Positions 37,077 to 48,907 of a stretch of DNA of 53,347 bases are shown one piece after another. A program made the position numbers and the translations under genes. The notes beneath the pieces were generated by a model. The model had not been told where the DNA came from. It did not search any database and saw only the letters and a list, made by a program, of their open reading frames with translations. Origin of the DNA: Gracilibacillus sp. YIM 98692 (GTDB taxonomy: Bacteria > Bacillota > Bacilli > Bacillales > Amphibacillaceae); contig NZ_WIXM01000028.1 of NCBI RefSeq assembly GCF_010993965.1, positions 1 through 53,347 on the forward strand, given 5' to 3'. Within the stretch, counting starts at the first letter, position 1, and each line of letters opens with the position of its first letter.

Positions 37077-37343
37077 TTACTGCTTTCCTAATACAGCCTT
37101 TTCAAGCTCGTCCATAAAATTAAGCTCCACTGTTTCTGTTAAAATATCAGCATAGCTATAGGATACTCGCTCAAAAGCATTTTCGTCCTGATCTAATTCT
37201 ACAATAAAAACAGAAGGATATGTTTCTGCTAATGTGCCATAACGTTCAATCGTTTTTTTTCTGCCACCATTAGCTTTTACCTTCAAACGACGTCCGACAT
37301 AACCTTCTAAACCTTGTTTAATTTCATGCAATGTTTTAGCCAA
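37077..37343 (-). CDS. veg: Veg protein, biofilm/sporulation-associated
   Basis: 88 residues from TTG 37343 with ribosome-binding site AGGTGG. This gives [10 protein letters not shown], matching B. subtilis MAKTLSDIKR; the GTG five codons earlier lies in the ribosome site. Contains [20 protein letters not shown] and [18 protein letters not shown]. Veg stimulates biofilm genes via SinR in B. subtilis. Two strong sigma-A promoters stand upstream. yabG, expected between veg and ksgA, is missing. Confidence 0.94.
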   Translation of the reverse strand: MAKTLHEIKQGLEGYVGRRLKVKANGGRKKTIERYGTLAETYPSVFIVELDQDENAFERVSYSYADILTETVELNFMDELEKAVLGKQ

Positions 37344-37366
37344 TACACTCCACCTCACTAAATATT

Positions 37367-37396
37367 AGTATACCACAAAACAGGGTTGACAGTCAA
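37367..37396 (-). promoter_or_regulatory. veg promoter P2
   Basis: Minus-strand TTGACT (37391-37396), 18 nt spacer, TATACT (37367-37372), just upstream of veg. Confidence 0.7.
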
Positions 37397-37407
37397 TAAA
37401 ATATTCC

Positions 37408-37437
37408 ATTATAACAATATTGTTTAAAAACTGTCAA
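37408..37437 (-). promoter_or_regulatory. veg promoter P1
   Basis: Minus-strand TTGACA (37432-37437), 18 nt spacer, TATAAT (37408-37413): both hexamers are exact sigma-A consensus, in keeping with the very strong veg promoter known in B. subtilis. Confidence 0.85.
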
Positions 37438-37534
37438 TGATTTATTTCTCATTTTTTTCTCCTTAAATAGCCTTTCTATATTATTGAAAAATATGTATGG
37501 GTATACTAATTTTTTTAAAAAAATGGAGATTTTA

Positions 37535-38979
<1,445 letters not shown>

Positions 38980-39168
38980 GGATCCTCCATTCTTAAAAAC
39001 CTAGTACAAACCATTGTACCACCATTTACACCAACAAGGAAATTCGCCTATGATTGCCCGGTATTTGAAAATAAATTTAATTTGTTTTTCACCAAATATT
39101 AAAACTTAATTTTAATTTAAAGAACTATAAAAATGGACGCAAAACTTGCCTATAATCCTTTATCATTA

Positions 39169-39580
39169 TTCTGACATGCATAATTCGTAGTAGAACAAAA
39201 CTGCGCAATAGTCAAAATTTATCTTGCTGTAGCTTCTTCCATTCTAGTTTGAGATGTGTGCTATCATTCGCTCCGTCAAAATACTTCGCTAATAAAGAAG
39301 TTCTACCTTTCAGGAGAATAGGCACATAGGAACTTATTTCTTTTGTGCTCTTTCTTTCTTCCATCAGAACACCACACAAAGCGAGGCAAGATACGTAGAC
39401 TCCAACGGGAACAGCGCGAGCCGCAGACCCCGCAGGAAAGCGACTTTTGCTTTCTGAGGAGGCTAAGGCCGTGCCCGTGGAAAGCGAAGTATCTTGCCGA
39501 AGCGATTCTTTGCACTTAGCTTCGGAAGAGTGGTAGAAAGCCATGCTACAGTTATTGCGTCGTTTATGGATAATGTGCAA
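39169..39580. repeat. Composite intergenic repeat, copy B (412 bp)
   Basis: Homologous to 5494-5990 in flanks, linker and second element. It lacks the first element: CATTCGCTCC continues with a single arm-like GTCAAAATAC and then TTCGCTAATAAAG. Confidence 0.82.
39385..39498 (-). repeat. Palindromic element 5 (type II, reverse)
   Basis: 114 bp bounded by GGCAAGATAC and GTATCTTGCC. On the minus strand: CGCTTTCC, middle stem ACGGG/CCCGT, AGCCTCCTC, apical stem GAAAGC/GCTTTC, CTGCGGGGTCT, GGAGTCTACG. The middle and apical stems differ from those of elements 1-4 but still pair. Confidence 0.87.
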
Positions 39581-39627
39581 TGAGGTTTATTTTTAAAAAG
39601 CAACAATCTTTTACGAAAAAGTTCAAA

Positions 39628-39657
39628 TAAAAAACCTTTACCGTTATTGGTAAAGGC
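39628..39657 (-). terminator. yabE terminator
   Basis: Arms CCTTTACC (39635-39642) and GGTAAAGG (39649-39656), then six T on the minus strand; 12 nt after the yabE stop. Confidence 0.87.
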
Positions 39658-39668
39658 TATTTGGTGGT

Positions 39669-40892
39669 TTATTCTAATATTTTTACTTGAACTTGTTTAC
39701 GTCCGTATCTTTCAGCTTGTTGCTTGGATGGCAAGTGAATATCAATTTTGTTGCCTTTAATAGCTCCACCCGTGTCACGGGCGATTGCATAACCGTATCC
39801 TTCCACCCATACTTTTGTTCCTAGTGGAATTACATTGGGGTCTACAGCAACAACACCATTTGGATTGGCTTTTAAATTATATCCTGTTGCAGTGAAACCT
39901 CTTCCGTCACATGTATCACAATTCCAATTATATGCGGTTGCACTCATATATAAAGTCTTAACAGCATTATCGCTTCCACGTGATACTGGCTCACTGGATT
40001 TTGCCTGGTTGTTGGTGCTAGGGGAAGGTGGTGGTGTTTTCGTTCCTACTGCAACCACTCGCTGCTTACTTTCTTTCTTCACTTCTTCTTTCACTAATTC
40101 TCGTGATACTTCTTCACCATTCTCTAATGTCACTTTATAATGCTTTTCTATCATTCCTTCCTCCCCGCTAGCTACAACTTTTTCTTTTCCCTTTTGCAAC
40201 GAGGAGTCATTTCGTCTGACTACAGCATAGTCGACCTTTTCTTCTACGACGTCTGTTACTACTTCAACTCGTGTTATATCTATTTTCATATTAGATTCAA
40301 GCTCTTTTTCTTGTTCGGGTTCTACTCGATCTAAATCGCTAATTTCTACTTGCTTCTGTTCCAATAATTCCGCTATTGTATCGGCAGTTGTCCATATCTT
40401 TTCCTCTTCTCCTGCATCAACTAGCGTTACTTGAACCGCTTTTTCAATTTGAACATCTAATCCGTTATTGATTGCTTTCTCTCGGTTTACTGATAGGTCA
40501 TCGTATTCTTCCACTTTGATGCCTTGTTCCTCAAGAAAAGCATCTACTGTATCTGCTGTGGAATACACTTTTTCTTTTTCCCCATCTATCGACACTGTTA
40601 CTTGATTAGCAATCGTATGCTCTATTTCCATATCAGCAGTGATAGGGTCATCTAAATTATGTGAAAGGTCATCATGCTTGCTAACATCAATATCTAGTTC
40701 ATCTAAAACATCTTCTACTGTATCTGCATGTGTTTGTACAGACATTACTTCATCCTCTTGAACAACAACTACTTCTGCTTTCGTTATTTCATATGTCATA
40801 AAACTAATAAAACTAATAAAACTAAGTAATGATACCGTATAAAGCAAAGTCTTTTTGTTCAGAAGATGACGAAATGATAATAGACGTTCCAC
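39669..40892 (-). CDS. yabE: Cell-wall protein with DUF348, G5 and 3D domains (YabE)
   Basis: 407 residues from GTG 40892 (site GGGGGAG). A membrane/signal segment covers residues 13-35. Three DUF348 repeats (about 38-205) are followed by a G5 domain (about 210-285), a Ser/Pro-rich linker, and a C-terminal 3D domain (conserved Asp residues in AVDPNVIPLG, ARDTGG and KIDIHLP). The 3D domain has the fold of MltA-type transglycosylases. It is named RpfB-like because it shares DUF348-G5 with resuscitation factors, but it lacks a lysozyme-like Rpf domain. B. subtilis yabE is regulated by SigX/SigM and an antisense RNA. Confidence 0.92.
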   Translation of the reverse strand: MERLLSFRHLLNKKTLLYTVSLLSFISFISFMTYEITKAEVVVVQEDEVMSVQTHADTVEDVLDELDIDVSKHDDLSHNLDDPITADMEIEHTIANQVTVSIDGEKEKVYSTADTVDAFLEEQGIKVEEYDDLSVNREKAINNGLDVQIEKAVQVTLVDAGEEEKIWTTADTIAELLEQKQVEISDLDRVEPEQEKELESNMKIDITRVEVVTDVVEEKVDYAVVRRNDSSLQKGKEKVVASGEEGMIEKHYKVTLENGEEVSRELVKEEVKKESKQRVVAVGTKTPPPSPSTNNQAKSSEPVSRGSDNAVKTLYMSATAYNWNCDTCDGRGFTATGYNLKANPNGVVAVDPNVIPLGTKVWVEGYGYAIARDTGGAIKGNKIDIHLPSKQQAERYGRKQVQVKILE

Positions 40893-40973
40893 GCATGTCT
40901 CCCCCTTCCATGACTTGTCGTTTGATTATATATACTTCAATGAAGCATGTCAAATGACTATTTCCAACAAAGA

Positions 40974-41016
40974 AAAGGAGTCAGCCCCTGTTAAATCAAG
41001 GGTGACTCCCTTTTTG
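40974..41016 (-). terminator. tatD terminator
   Basis: Stem with GGAGTCAGCCC (from 40977) and GGGTGACTCC (41000-41009), a bulged G, and TTTTC on the minus strand. It lies about 100 nt after the tatD stop and upstream of yabE. Confidence 0.75.
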
Positions 41017-41115
41017 CTGACATATGTTTCAAATACATTACAATATGGTAACACTAATAGCTCCATTGAAATGTTTTTGCGGTTATCGGACATATTACAA
41101 CAAGTATTTAACCCT

Positions 41116-41886
41116 CTATACATCAATACTAAAAAATCGACGGGCATTTTCTGTTGTCATACGACATATGGTGTCAAAATCTTCCCCACGTAATTCTGCT
41201 ATTTTTTCTGCAACAAGTTTTACGTATGCAGGTTCATTTCTTTTACCTCGATTAGGATGTGGAGCTAAAAACGGGCAATCTGTCTCAATTAAAAGACGAT
41301 CCTCTGGTACATAGGCTGCTACTTCTTTCGGTAATTTGGCATTTTTAAAAGTTACTGGACCACCTAACGAAATATAAAAGTTCATATCCAAGCACGCGTC
41401 GATATATTTAACAGAGTCATTGTAGCAATGCATAATGCCGCCAACCTCACTGGCCCTTTCCTCTTGCAGGATCTGAATAATATCCTCTGTCGCTTCTCGA
41501 TTATGAATAATAATAGGTAAATCCACTTGCTTTGCTAACTGTATTTGCTTTCTAAATACATCTTTTTGAACATCCTTCGGTGATTTATCCCAGTGATAAT
41601 CTAATCCCATTTCACCTAATGCTACTACCTTTGGGTGTGAGGATAACTCTTTTAACCAGTCTAACTCTTTCTCTGTCATATCAATCGCATCAACTGGATG
41701 CCAGCCAACTGCCGCATAAATATGAGAATGCTTTTCTGCCATTTCGATCGCCTTTGGTATCGTTTCATGATCAAAGCCTACAATAACCATTTGCCCAACA
41801 CCAGCTTCTTTGGCTCTTTCCAATACTTCTTCCCGATCTTCATCAAAATGCTCGACATTTAAATGTACGTGTGTATCAAATAACAT
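41116..41886 (-). CDS. tatD: TatD-family deoxyribonuclease
   Basis: Metal-dependent hydrolase with 3'-5' exonuclease activity in known members (YabD). It has 256 residues from ATG 41886, with GGAGG 7 nt upstream. DTHVHLN at the N-terminus, GEMGLDYHW near 92, IIHNREA near 127, HCYND near 152 and ETDCPFLAP near 202 supply the metal ligands. The longer frame upstream lacks a ribosome site and crosses the hairpin after metG. Confidence 0.95.
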   Translation of the reverse strand: MLFDTHVHLNVEHFDEDREEVLERAKEAGVGQMVIVGFDHETIPKAIEMAEKHSHIYAAVGWHPVDAIDMTEKELDWLKELSSHPKVVALGEMGLDYHWDKSPKDVQKDVFRKQIQLAKQVDLPIIIHNREATEDIIQILQEERASEVGGIMHCYNDSVKYIDACLDMNFYISLGGPVTFKNAKLPKEVAAYVPEDRLLIETDCPFLAPHPNRGKRNEPAYVKLVAEKIAELRGEDFDTICRMTTENARRFFSIDV

Positions 41887-41911
41887 ATTATTTCCTCCTA
41901 GATAACAAACG

Positions 41912-41942
41912 GAAACGCTTATCGACAATTGATAAGCGTTTC
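41912..41942 (-). terminator. 12 bp hairpin between metG and tatD without T tract
   Basis: Perfect arms GAAACGCTTATC (41912-41923) and GATAAGCGTTTC (41931-41942) with a 7 nt loop. It lies 12 nt after the metG stop and about 15 nt before the tatD ribosome site. The following minus-strand bases are CGTTTGTT, so termination may be partial, or the stem may act as an RNA-stability element. Confidence 0.5.
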
Positions 41943-41953
41943 TATGCCATGAT

Positions 41954-43942
<1,989 letters not shown>

Positions 43943-44114
43943 CTAAAATTAAACAGTCTGTTTTTATTGTAGCGATTTTTCGTTTACTTTTCCATTATTA
44001 TTACATAATCTCCTATCGAATAGGTTTTTATAAGTAGATTTTTAACAGGATTAGTTAAAATTTTCCCACTTATTCTAATTATTTTAAAAATCTTGAAAAA
44101 AAGATACTATAAGT

Positions 44115-44143
44115 TTGACATTAATGGCAACTAATGGTACTAT
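44115..44143 (+). promoter_or_regulatory. Sigma-A promoter of abrB
   Basis: TTGACA (44115-44120), 17 nt spacer, TACTAT (44138-44143), about 48 nt before the abrB start codon. Confidence 0.82.
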
Positions 44144-44154
44144 TACGCTATAGA

Positions 44155-44171
44155 TGTCGAAAAATGACGGA
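44155..44171 (+). promoter_or_regulatory. Tandem Spo0A boxes at abrB
   Basis: TGTCGAA (44155-44161) is an exact 0A box, followed by TGACGGA (44165-44171), a partial match. The 10 bp spacing places them on one DNA face just downstream of the start site, as in B. subtilis abrB, which Spo0A-P represses. Confidence 0.8.
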
Positions 44172-44190
44172 AAAAGGGGAGAAATAATTA

Positions 44191-44466
44191 ATGAAATCAA
44201 CGGGAATTGTACGTAAAGTGGACGAATTAGGTCGTGTAGTTATACCAATCGAACTTCGCCGTACACTTGGCATTAATGAAAAGGACGCACTTGAAATTTA
44301 TGTAGATGATGAGCGCATTATCCTGCAAAAATACAAGCCGAACATGACTTGTCAAATTACTGGCGATATTTCGGATGATAACATTGCACTAGCAGATGGG
44401 AAACTAGTTCTAAGTCCTGAAGGGGCTAAAGCACTTGTAGATGAAATTCAAAATAAATTGGACTAA
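44191..44466 (+). CDS. abrB: Transition-state regulator AbrB
   Basis: Represses post-exponential and sporulation genes during growth, including spoVG in B. subtilis. It has 91 residues. The DNA-binding swapped-hairpin domain is MKSTGIVRKVDELGRVVIPI (residues 1-20) through about 50, and the C-terminal oligomerisation domain follows. The site is GGGGAG. It is the only protein gene on the plus strand here, in the same position and orientation relative to metG as in B. subtilis. Confidence 0.96.
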   Translation: MKSTGIVRKVDELGRVVIPIELRRTLGINEKDALEIYVDDERIILQKYKPNMTCQITGDISDDNIALADGKLVLSPEGAKALVDEIQNKLD

Positions 44467-44524
44467 TTTTTTTTCATTTTACTTCGAGATTTGTCGAATT
44501 TTAGACCTTAATTATACTTATCGT

Positions 44525-45394
44525 TTATTTATCTATGTGAAAAGCTTGATAAACTTCCCTTTTCGGTATATCTCTAGTTTTCGATACTATTTTAATCGCA
44601 TCCTTGCTGGAAGAGCCTTCTTCTTCCATTACTTTTTCGACATGGTCTGATAATGAAAGGGAATCCCACCAATTTCCCTCTTCCTTTACCGACACACCGT
44701 CCAATATAATACAACACTCCCCTTTCACCTTGTTTTGTTCTGTCCATTCTTTTAATTCAGATAACGTCCCTCTTCCCCATTCTTCATAACGCTTAGTTAA
44801 TTCACGTGCGATACAAGCTTTTCGATCACCAAAATATTGGTATAAATCTTCAATGGTCTCTTGTAAGCGATGAGGTGATTCATATAACAGAACGGTTGCC
44901 TGGACTTTTTCTATATCTTTCAATGCGCTTTGTCGAATTTTCTTTTTCCGAGGCAAAAAGCCATAAAAGTAAAATTGGTCTGTCGATAAACCAGAACCAA
45001 CTAAAGCACATAATGCAGCATTCGCCCCTGGTAACACCACAACAGGCAGTTCTTCTTTTGCAACGGCTTGTACAATAGCTTGTCCAGGATCAGATATCCC
45101 TGGCATACCTGCATCACTAACAACAGCTATTGATTGGCCTTCTCGCAGTATATCAAGCATTTGATCTTGCCTCGCTGCTTTATTATGTTCATGATAGCTT
45201 ATCATTTTCCTTTTGATCTTAAAATGCTGTAAAAGTCTCCCTGTATTTCGGGTATCTTCTGCTGCTATTAAGTCCGCTTCTTTTAAAACTTGTAATGCTC
45301 TTATCGTTATATCGTCTAAGTTACCTATTGGTGTAGGTACAATATATAAAGTGCCTGTTTTCATTTCATGCTGATAGCTATTTTGTATCTTCAT
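44525..45394 (-). CDS. rsmI: 16S rRNA 2'-O-methyltransferase RsmI
   Basis: Methylates the 2'-OH of C1402 in 16S rRNA, near the P site. It has 289 residues of the tetrapyrrole-methylase fold: GTLYIVPTPIGNLDDITIRA near 14-33, ISYHEHN near 65, and VSDAGMPGISDPG near 93. Its start overlaps yazA by 17 nt. The 3' end converges on abrB across a 58 bp gap with no clear terminator. Confidence 0.95.
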   Translation of the reverse strand: MKIQNSYQHEMKTGTLYIVPTPIGNLDDITIRALQVLKEADLIAAEDTRNTGRLLQHFKIKRKMISYHEHNKAARQDQMLDILREGQSIAVVSDAGMPGISDPGQAIVQAVAKEELPVVVLPGANAALCALVGSGLSTDQFYFYGFLPRKKKIRQSALKDIEKVQATVLLYESPHRLQETIEDLYQYFGDRKACIARELTKRYEEWGRGTLSELKEWTEQNKVKGECCIILDGVSVKEEGNWWDSLSLSDHVEKVMEEEGSSSKDAIKIVSKTRDIPKREVYQAFHIDK

Positions 45395-45671
45395 CTATTA
45401 CATACCTTTCTTTTCTATTCTCTTTAATGAAAGAAAGCTTTTGTTCTTTAGTTAACTTTTTAATTTTAGCCTCAAGACTTAAAGCTTCTGATTTTGAGGA
45501 ACATGCTGTTTGGTATACTAATTTAAAAGGAGCCCTTCCTCGCATATACTTCGCCCCTTTGCCTTTTCGATGCAGGGCTAAACGGTGGTTTATATTTGTG
45601 GTATATCCAGTATATAAGGTGTGATCTTTGCACTCTAACATATATACATAGTGCTGATTATTTTCTTCCAT
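45378..45671 (-). CDS. yazA: GIY-YIG nuclease-domain protein YazA
   Basis: 97 residues, a single GIY-YIG fold: YVYMLECKDHTLYTGYTTN with the catalytic Arg in NHRLALH and Glu in LSLEAKIKKL. It belongs to the YhbQ/UPF0213 group of unproven cellular role, possibly acting on DNA. It overlaps yabB by 14 nt and rsmI by 17 nt, forming a tight three-gene unit. Confidence 0.93.
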   Translation of the reverse strand: MEENNQHYVYMLECKDHTLYTGYTTNINHRLALHRKGKGAKYMRGRAPFKLVYQTACSSKSEALSLEAKIKKLTKEQKLSFIKENRKERYVIDEDTK

Positions 45672-46401
45672 ATAATATCCCTTCTAATTCAGGAGTATAT
45701 TCTCCCTCATCTGTAAAAGCATACAACGGAGGAAGCATCTTTACATCAGACTTACCATCCCGTATCCCTTCTATTAATAACATATTTGCTTCTCTATCTT
45801 TCTTTGGATACACAAAACGTATTCGTTTCGGTTCTATTTTATAGGTGCGAAACAATGTCACAATATCGATAAATCGTGAAGGTCTATGCACCATTGCCAC
45901 CTTCCCACCAGACTTTGCTAACTTACTGCAAGTTTCCACTACCTCTTCAAGCGTACAAAAGACTTCATGTCTTGCAATCGTTAAATAATCATTGTGATTG
46001 TGGTGTTTTTTGCTACTTGTTGGAAAATAAGGTGGATTAACAGTCACTAAATCAAATTTATCATTGCCAAATAAAGCAGGCATATCTTTTAGGTCACCAT
46101 GAATCATCTTTATTTGGTCGGTTAACTGATTCATTTGAATGCTACGATTGGCCATATCAAACAATCGATCTTGAATTTCAACACCTGTAATGGGGACTTG
46201 TGATTGTTGTGATAGCAATAAGGGAATGACACCGTTTCCTGAGCATAAATCAATAATTTTCCCTCGTTTTATCGGTACATTCGCGAAATGGGCTAATAAT
46301 ACAGCATCTAATGAAAATGCAAATACGCTAGGACTTTGGATAATTTGCATGGATTGATCTGCTAGCAAATCATCTATTCTCTCATCTTCTTTCAATTCCA
46401 T
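45658..46401 (-). CDS. yabB: tRNA1(Val) A37 N6-methyltransferase-like protein YabB
   Basis: 247 residues from ATG 46401, with AAGGAG 7 nt upstream. SAM-binding motif IDLCSGNGVIPLLL near 48 and catalytic NPPYF near 121 mark an adenine N6-methyltransferase of the TrmN6 type. Function by homology only. It is the first gene of the yabB-yazA-rsmI unit, after the yabA terminator and a repeat remnant. Confidence 0.92.
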   Translation of the reverse strand: MELKEDERIDDLLADQSMQIIQSPSVFAFSLDAVLLAHFANVPIKRGKIIDLCSGNGVIPLLLSQQSQVPITGVEIQDRLFDMANRSIQMNQLTDQIKMIHGDLKDMPALFGNDKFDLVTVNPPYFPTSSKKHHNHNDYLTIARHEVFCTLEEVVETCSKLAKSGGKVAMVHRPSRFIDIVTLFRTYKIEPKRIRFVYPKKDREANMLLIEGIRDGKSDVKMLPPLYAFTDEGEYTPELEGILYGRK

Positions 46402-46482
46402 AAGATAAACTCCTTCAAAAAATGAACATCTATATACCATATATTATTTAAAAAGGCTTGATAAAGAAAAACAAACCTAAAC

Positions 46483-46529
46483 CGCGGAAAAATGACAGCA
46501 AAGACCCTACAGTAGTGTTTTTCCACAGC
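46483..46529 (-). repeat. Palindromic element 8 (degenerate, internally deleted)
   Basis: 47 bp. GCGGAAAAATG at the left and GTGTTTTTCCACAGC at the right match the ends of element 3 in reverse orientation, with only AAGACCCTACAG of the interior left. It lies between yabA and yabB. Confidence 0.6.
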
Positions 46530-46628
46530 AGAGATATAGACAGCATTATTTCCAGAACAGTATCTTAGCATCTTCACAATTTCCTTACAAGTGTTTCTTA
46601 CATAATGGTTCAACTGTTAAGTGATTTG

Positions 46629-46664
46629 TAAAAAAAGACTGACACGGATTGAATGCGTCAGTCA
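46629..46664 (-). terminator. yabA terminator
   Basis: Arms GACTGACAC (46637-46645) and GCGTCAGTC (46655-46663) with one mismatch, then a run of T on the minus strand; 33 nt after the yabA stop. Confidence 0.88.
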
Positions 46665-46696
46665 TCAGAAAGTTCTTTTTCCTTTTAATATCGGGA

Positions 46697-47050
46697 CTAT
46701 TTCGTTTTATTTAGGAATAATAAACAAAATAAACAATCCCCTTCTTGTCGTGGGCTGCCAAAGTGAACATTACAAATATGAAATCCCTCTTCATACAACC
46801 TTGCTAAATTATCATAGCCTTCACCAATGGATACATCACTATCTTCTGATTCCCCTTCATTTTGTTGTGAAGGCTGATCGTCTAAGCGTTGTCTTAAATG
46901 GTGATTCTCCATTTCTAAACGGTGATTTTCCTCTATTATATCACTCAACTGTTTTTTTAAATCTCCTAATTGTTGATAAAGCTGGCCTATTTGTTCTTCC
47001 ATATATGATACTTGTTCAAATAAATCCTTTTTCTTCACGTGATCATCCAC
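46697..47050 (-). CDS. yabA: Replication initiation control protein YabA
   Basis: Limits replication by binding DnaA and the DnaN clamp. It has 117 residues. An N-terminal coiled coil (about 5-60) rich in leucine and glutamine is followed by an acidic linker and a C-terminal zinc site with HICN, VHFG and CLFC. It begins 4 nt after the ricT stop. Confidence 0.95.
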   Translation of the reverse strand: MDDHVKKKDLFEQVSYMEEQIGQLYQQLGDLKKQLSDIIEENHRLEMENHHLRQRLDDQPSQQNEGESEDSDVSIGEGYDNLARLYEEGFHICNVHFGSPRQEGDCLFCLLFLNKTK

Positions 47051-47054
47051 CCCA

Positions 47055-47882
47055 TTAATCAGCGGCCTGGGTATTGATAACTCCTTCTTCCATTAGTTCA
47101 TCTAACGTATATTCAATCACTCTTTCCTTTTCAGGAATTTCAACTTGAATAAGTCGCTCTAATATATTTAAGCCAACAACTTTCCCTTGACCATAGCCTG
47201 TTTTTATTTCTTCCCCTAAATCTGGAAGTTCACGCTTTGCTGTTTCATAATCATCATTTTCATATTTTAAGCAGCACATTAGGCGACCACATAATCCAGA
47301 AATTTTAGAAGGATTTAACGAAAGATTTTGATCTTTTGCCATTTTAATTGATACTGGCTCAAAGTCACCTAGAAAGGTAGAACAACAAAGCATTCTACCG
47401 CATGGGCCAATCCCGCCTAATAATTTTGCTTCGTCCCTTACACCTATTTGACGTAGCTCAATTCGTGTTTTAAACACAGAAGCAAGATCTTTTACTAAAT
47501 TACGAAAGTCTACACGACCGTCTGCCGTAAAGTAAAAAATGACTTTATTTCGATCAAATGTATATTCTACATCCACTAAATTCATGTCCAATTTGTGTTC
47601 TTTTATTTTTACTTGACAAGTTTGATAGGCTTCATCAGCAATTTCTTTATTTTCTACGACAATTAGTTTATCTTTTTCATTGGCCACACGAATTACTTTT
47701 TTCAATGGCAGCACAACATCTTCTTCGTCCACTTGCTTTTTCGCCACGACAACTTTTCCGAATTCAATCCCTCTAACGGTTTCGACGATAACATACTCAT
47801 CTTTCTCTATATCTAAGTTATCAGGATCAAAATAATATATTTTACCCGCTTTCTTAAAACGGACACCTATAACTTCAATCAC
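47055..47882 (-). CDS. ricT: PSP1-domain protein RicT (YaaT)
   Basis: Part of the RicA-RicF-RicT complex that directs RNase Y and promotes phosphorelay/sporulation in B. subtilis. It has 275 residues from GTG 47882 (site AGAGGTG). The PSP1 domain spans about 60-145 and the cysteine-rich GPCGRMLCC and [11 protein letters not shown] carry the Fe-S ligands. The ATG two codons earlier is too near the ribosome site. It starts 6 nt after the holB stop. Confidence 0.94.
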   Translation of the reverse strand: MIEVIGVRFKKAGKIYYFDPDNLDIEKDEYVIVETVRGIEFGKVVVAKKQVDEEDVVLPLKKVIRVANEKDKLIVVENKEIADEAYQTCQVKIKEHKLDMNLVDVEYTFDRNKVIFYFTADGRVDFRNLVKDLASVFKTRIELRQIGVRDEAKLLGGIGPCGRMLCCSTFLGDFEPVSIKMAKDQNLSLNPSKISGLCGRLMCCLKYENDDYETAKRELPDLGEEIKTGYGQGKVVGLNILERLIQVEIPEKERVIEYTLDELMEEGVINTQAAD

Positions 47883-47888
47883 TAGCAT

Positions 47889-48875
47889 TCACCTCTGCAT
47901 TTGAAGTGTTAATTGTTCCATTACTAATTGCGGATGTACATTTTGTTCAAGCTTTCGCTTCGCCTCCATGGTAGCCTGTAAATAGGTTGTCACATCAGAC
48001 AATGACCAATACATACAAGCCTCTTCCATTTTATTTATATGTTGGATAAACACAATGGAAGCAGTATCATCTAAATGCTTATGAACAAGGTCTCGGAGCC
48101 ATATTAAAAGTAGGTCCAATCCCTCGTGAAGCTGTTCTCTATCCTGAAAATGAGACATCCATTGTGTATGCACAAATAATGGCACTTCTTCTTGATTATT
48201 TTGGAGCATTTCAATTAATTGTACCACTATTTTTCGCGCCTGTGCAAACCAAGTATCTTTACTTTTTTCGATTGCTGCTTGTATATTTTGGGTAATCGTG
48301 GACATTAGTCTAGCATTGGCTTCTGTTAATCCTTCTTCTATTAAACGTTGCTCTAAAATTTTTGGATTTAATGGTTGTAGTGACATAACTTGGCACCTAG
48401 ATCTTATTGTATTTAATATTGCTTGACTATTTTCTGTTAGAAGGATTGCAGTCGTATCTTGATTAGGATCCTCTAAAAATTTCAACAATCGATTAGATGC
48501 ATTAGCTGTCATTTTATCGGCATCACGGATGATGTACATCTTCTTATTGGATTCTAACCCTGTATACGTAAATTCTTTTTGTAAATGTAAGATTTGTTCT
48601 TTCTTTATACTAGCCCCATCTGGTTGCACGATATGTAAATCTGGATGATTGCCACTTTCGATACGACGACAGTCGCTGCACTGTTCACAAGGCTCATAGT
48701 TTTGTTTTTTTCGACAAAAAATACTTTTTGCAAATAGAAGTGCTAACATATTTTTGCCTGTCCCCTTATCTCCTTGAAAAAGGTAGGCGTGTGACACCCG
48801 ATTTTTTACGATACTATTTATCACCATTTTACTAATAATGGGTTGACTCTCCAGCATATCCTTCCATGAACCCAT
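47889..48875 (-). CDS. holB: DNA polymerase III delta-prime subunit
   Basis: Clamp-loader subunit. It has 328 residues. P-loop GDKGTGKN near 35; zinc module CRKKQNYEPCEQCSDC near 54-69; SRC motif SRCQVMSL near 160. The nucleotide loop is intact, unlike some delta-prime subunits. It begins after the terminator that follows yaaR. Confidence 0.94.
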   Translation of the reverse strand: MGSWKDMLESQPIISKMVINSIVKNRVSHAYLFQGDKGTGKNMLALLFAKSIFCRKKQNYEPCEQCSDCRRIESGNHPDLHIVQPDGASIKKEQILHLQKEFTYTGLESNKKMYIIRDADKMTANASNRLLKFLEDPNQDTTAILLTENSQAILNTIRSRCQVMSLQPLNPKILEQRLIEEGLTEANARLMSTITQNIQAAIEKSKDTWFAQARKIVVQLIEMLQNNQEEVPLFVHTQWMSHFQDREQLHEGLDLLLIWLRDLVHKHLDDTASIVFIQHINKMEEACMYWSLSDVTTYLQATMEAKRKLEQNVHPQLVMEQLTLQMQR

Positions 48876-48907
48876 GATCTCACCGCCAATTCCTTTCCTT
48901 ATCGATA

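Larger units (their letters stand above)
38980..39627. other. Gene-free region with composite repeat copy B
   Basis: No credible gene between rnmV and yabE. The open frames at 39212-39580 read through the repeat. The left 180 bp are AT-rich with no feature recognised. Confidence 0.7.

Noticed and set aside
39212-39580. Open frames of 122 and 70 codons between rnmV and yabE
   Set aside because: They lie in the composite repeat copy and share sequence with the other repeat locus; not genes.
39972-39987. Possible second parS within yabE (GCTTCCACGTGATACT)
   Set aside because: Four mismatches to the consensus and coding explanation suffice.
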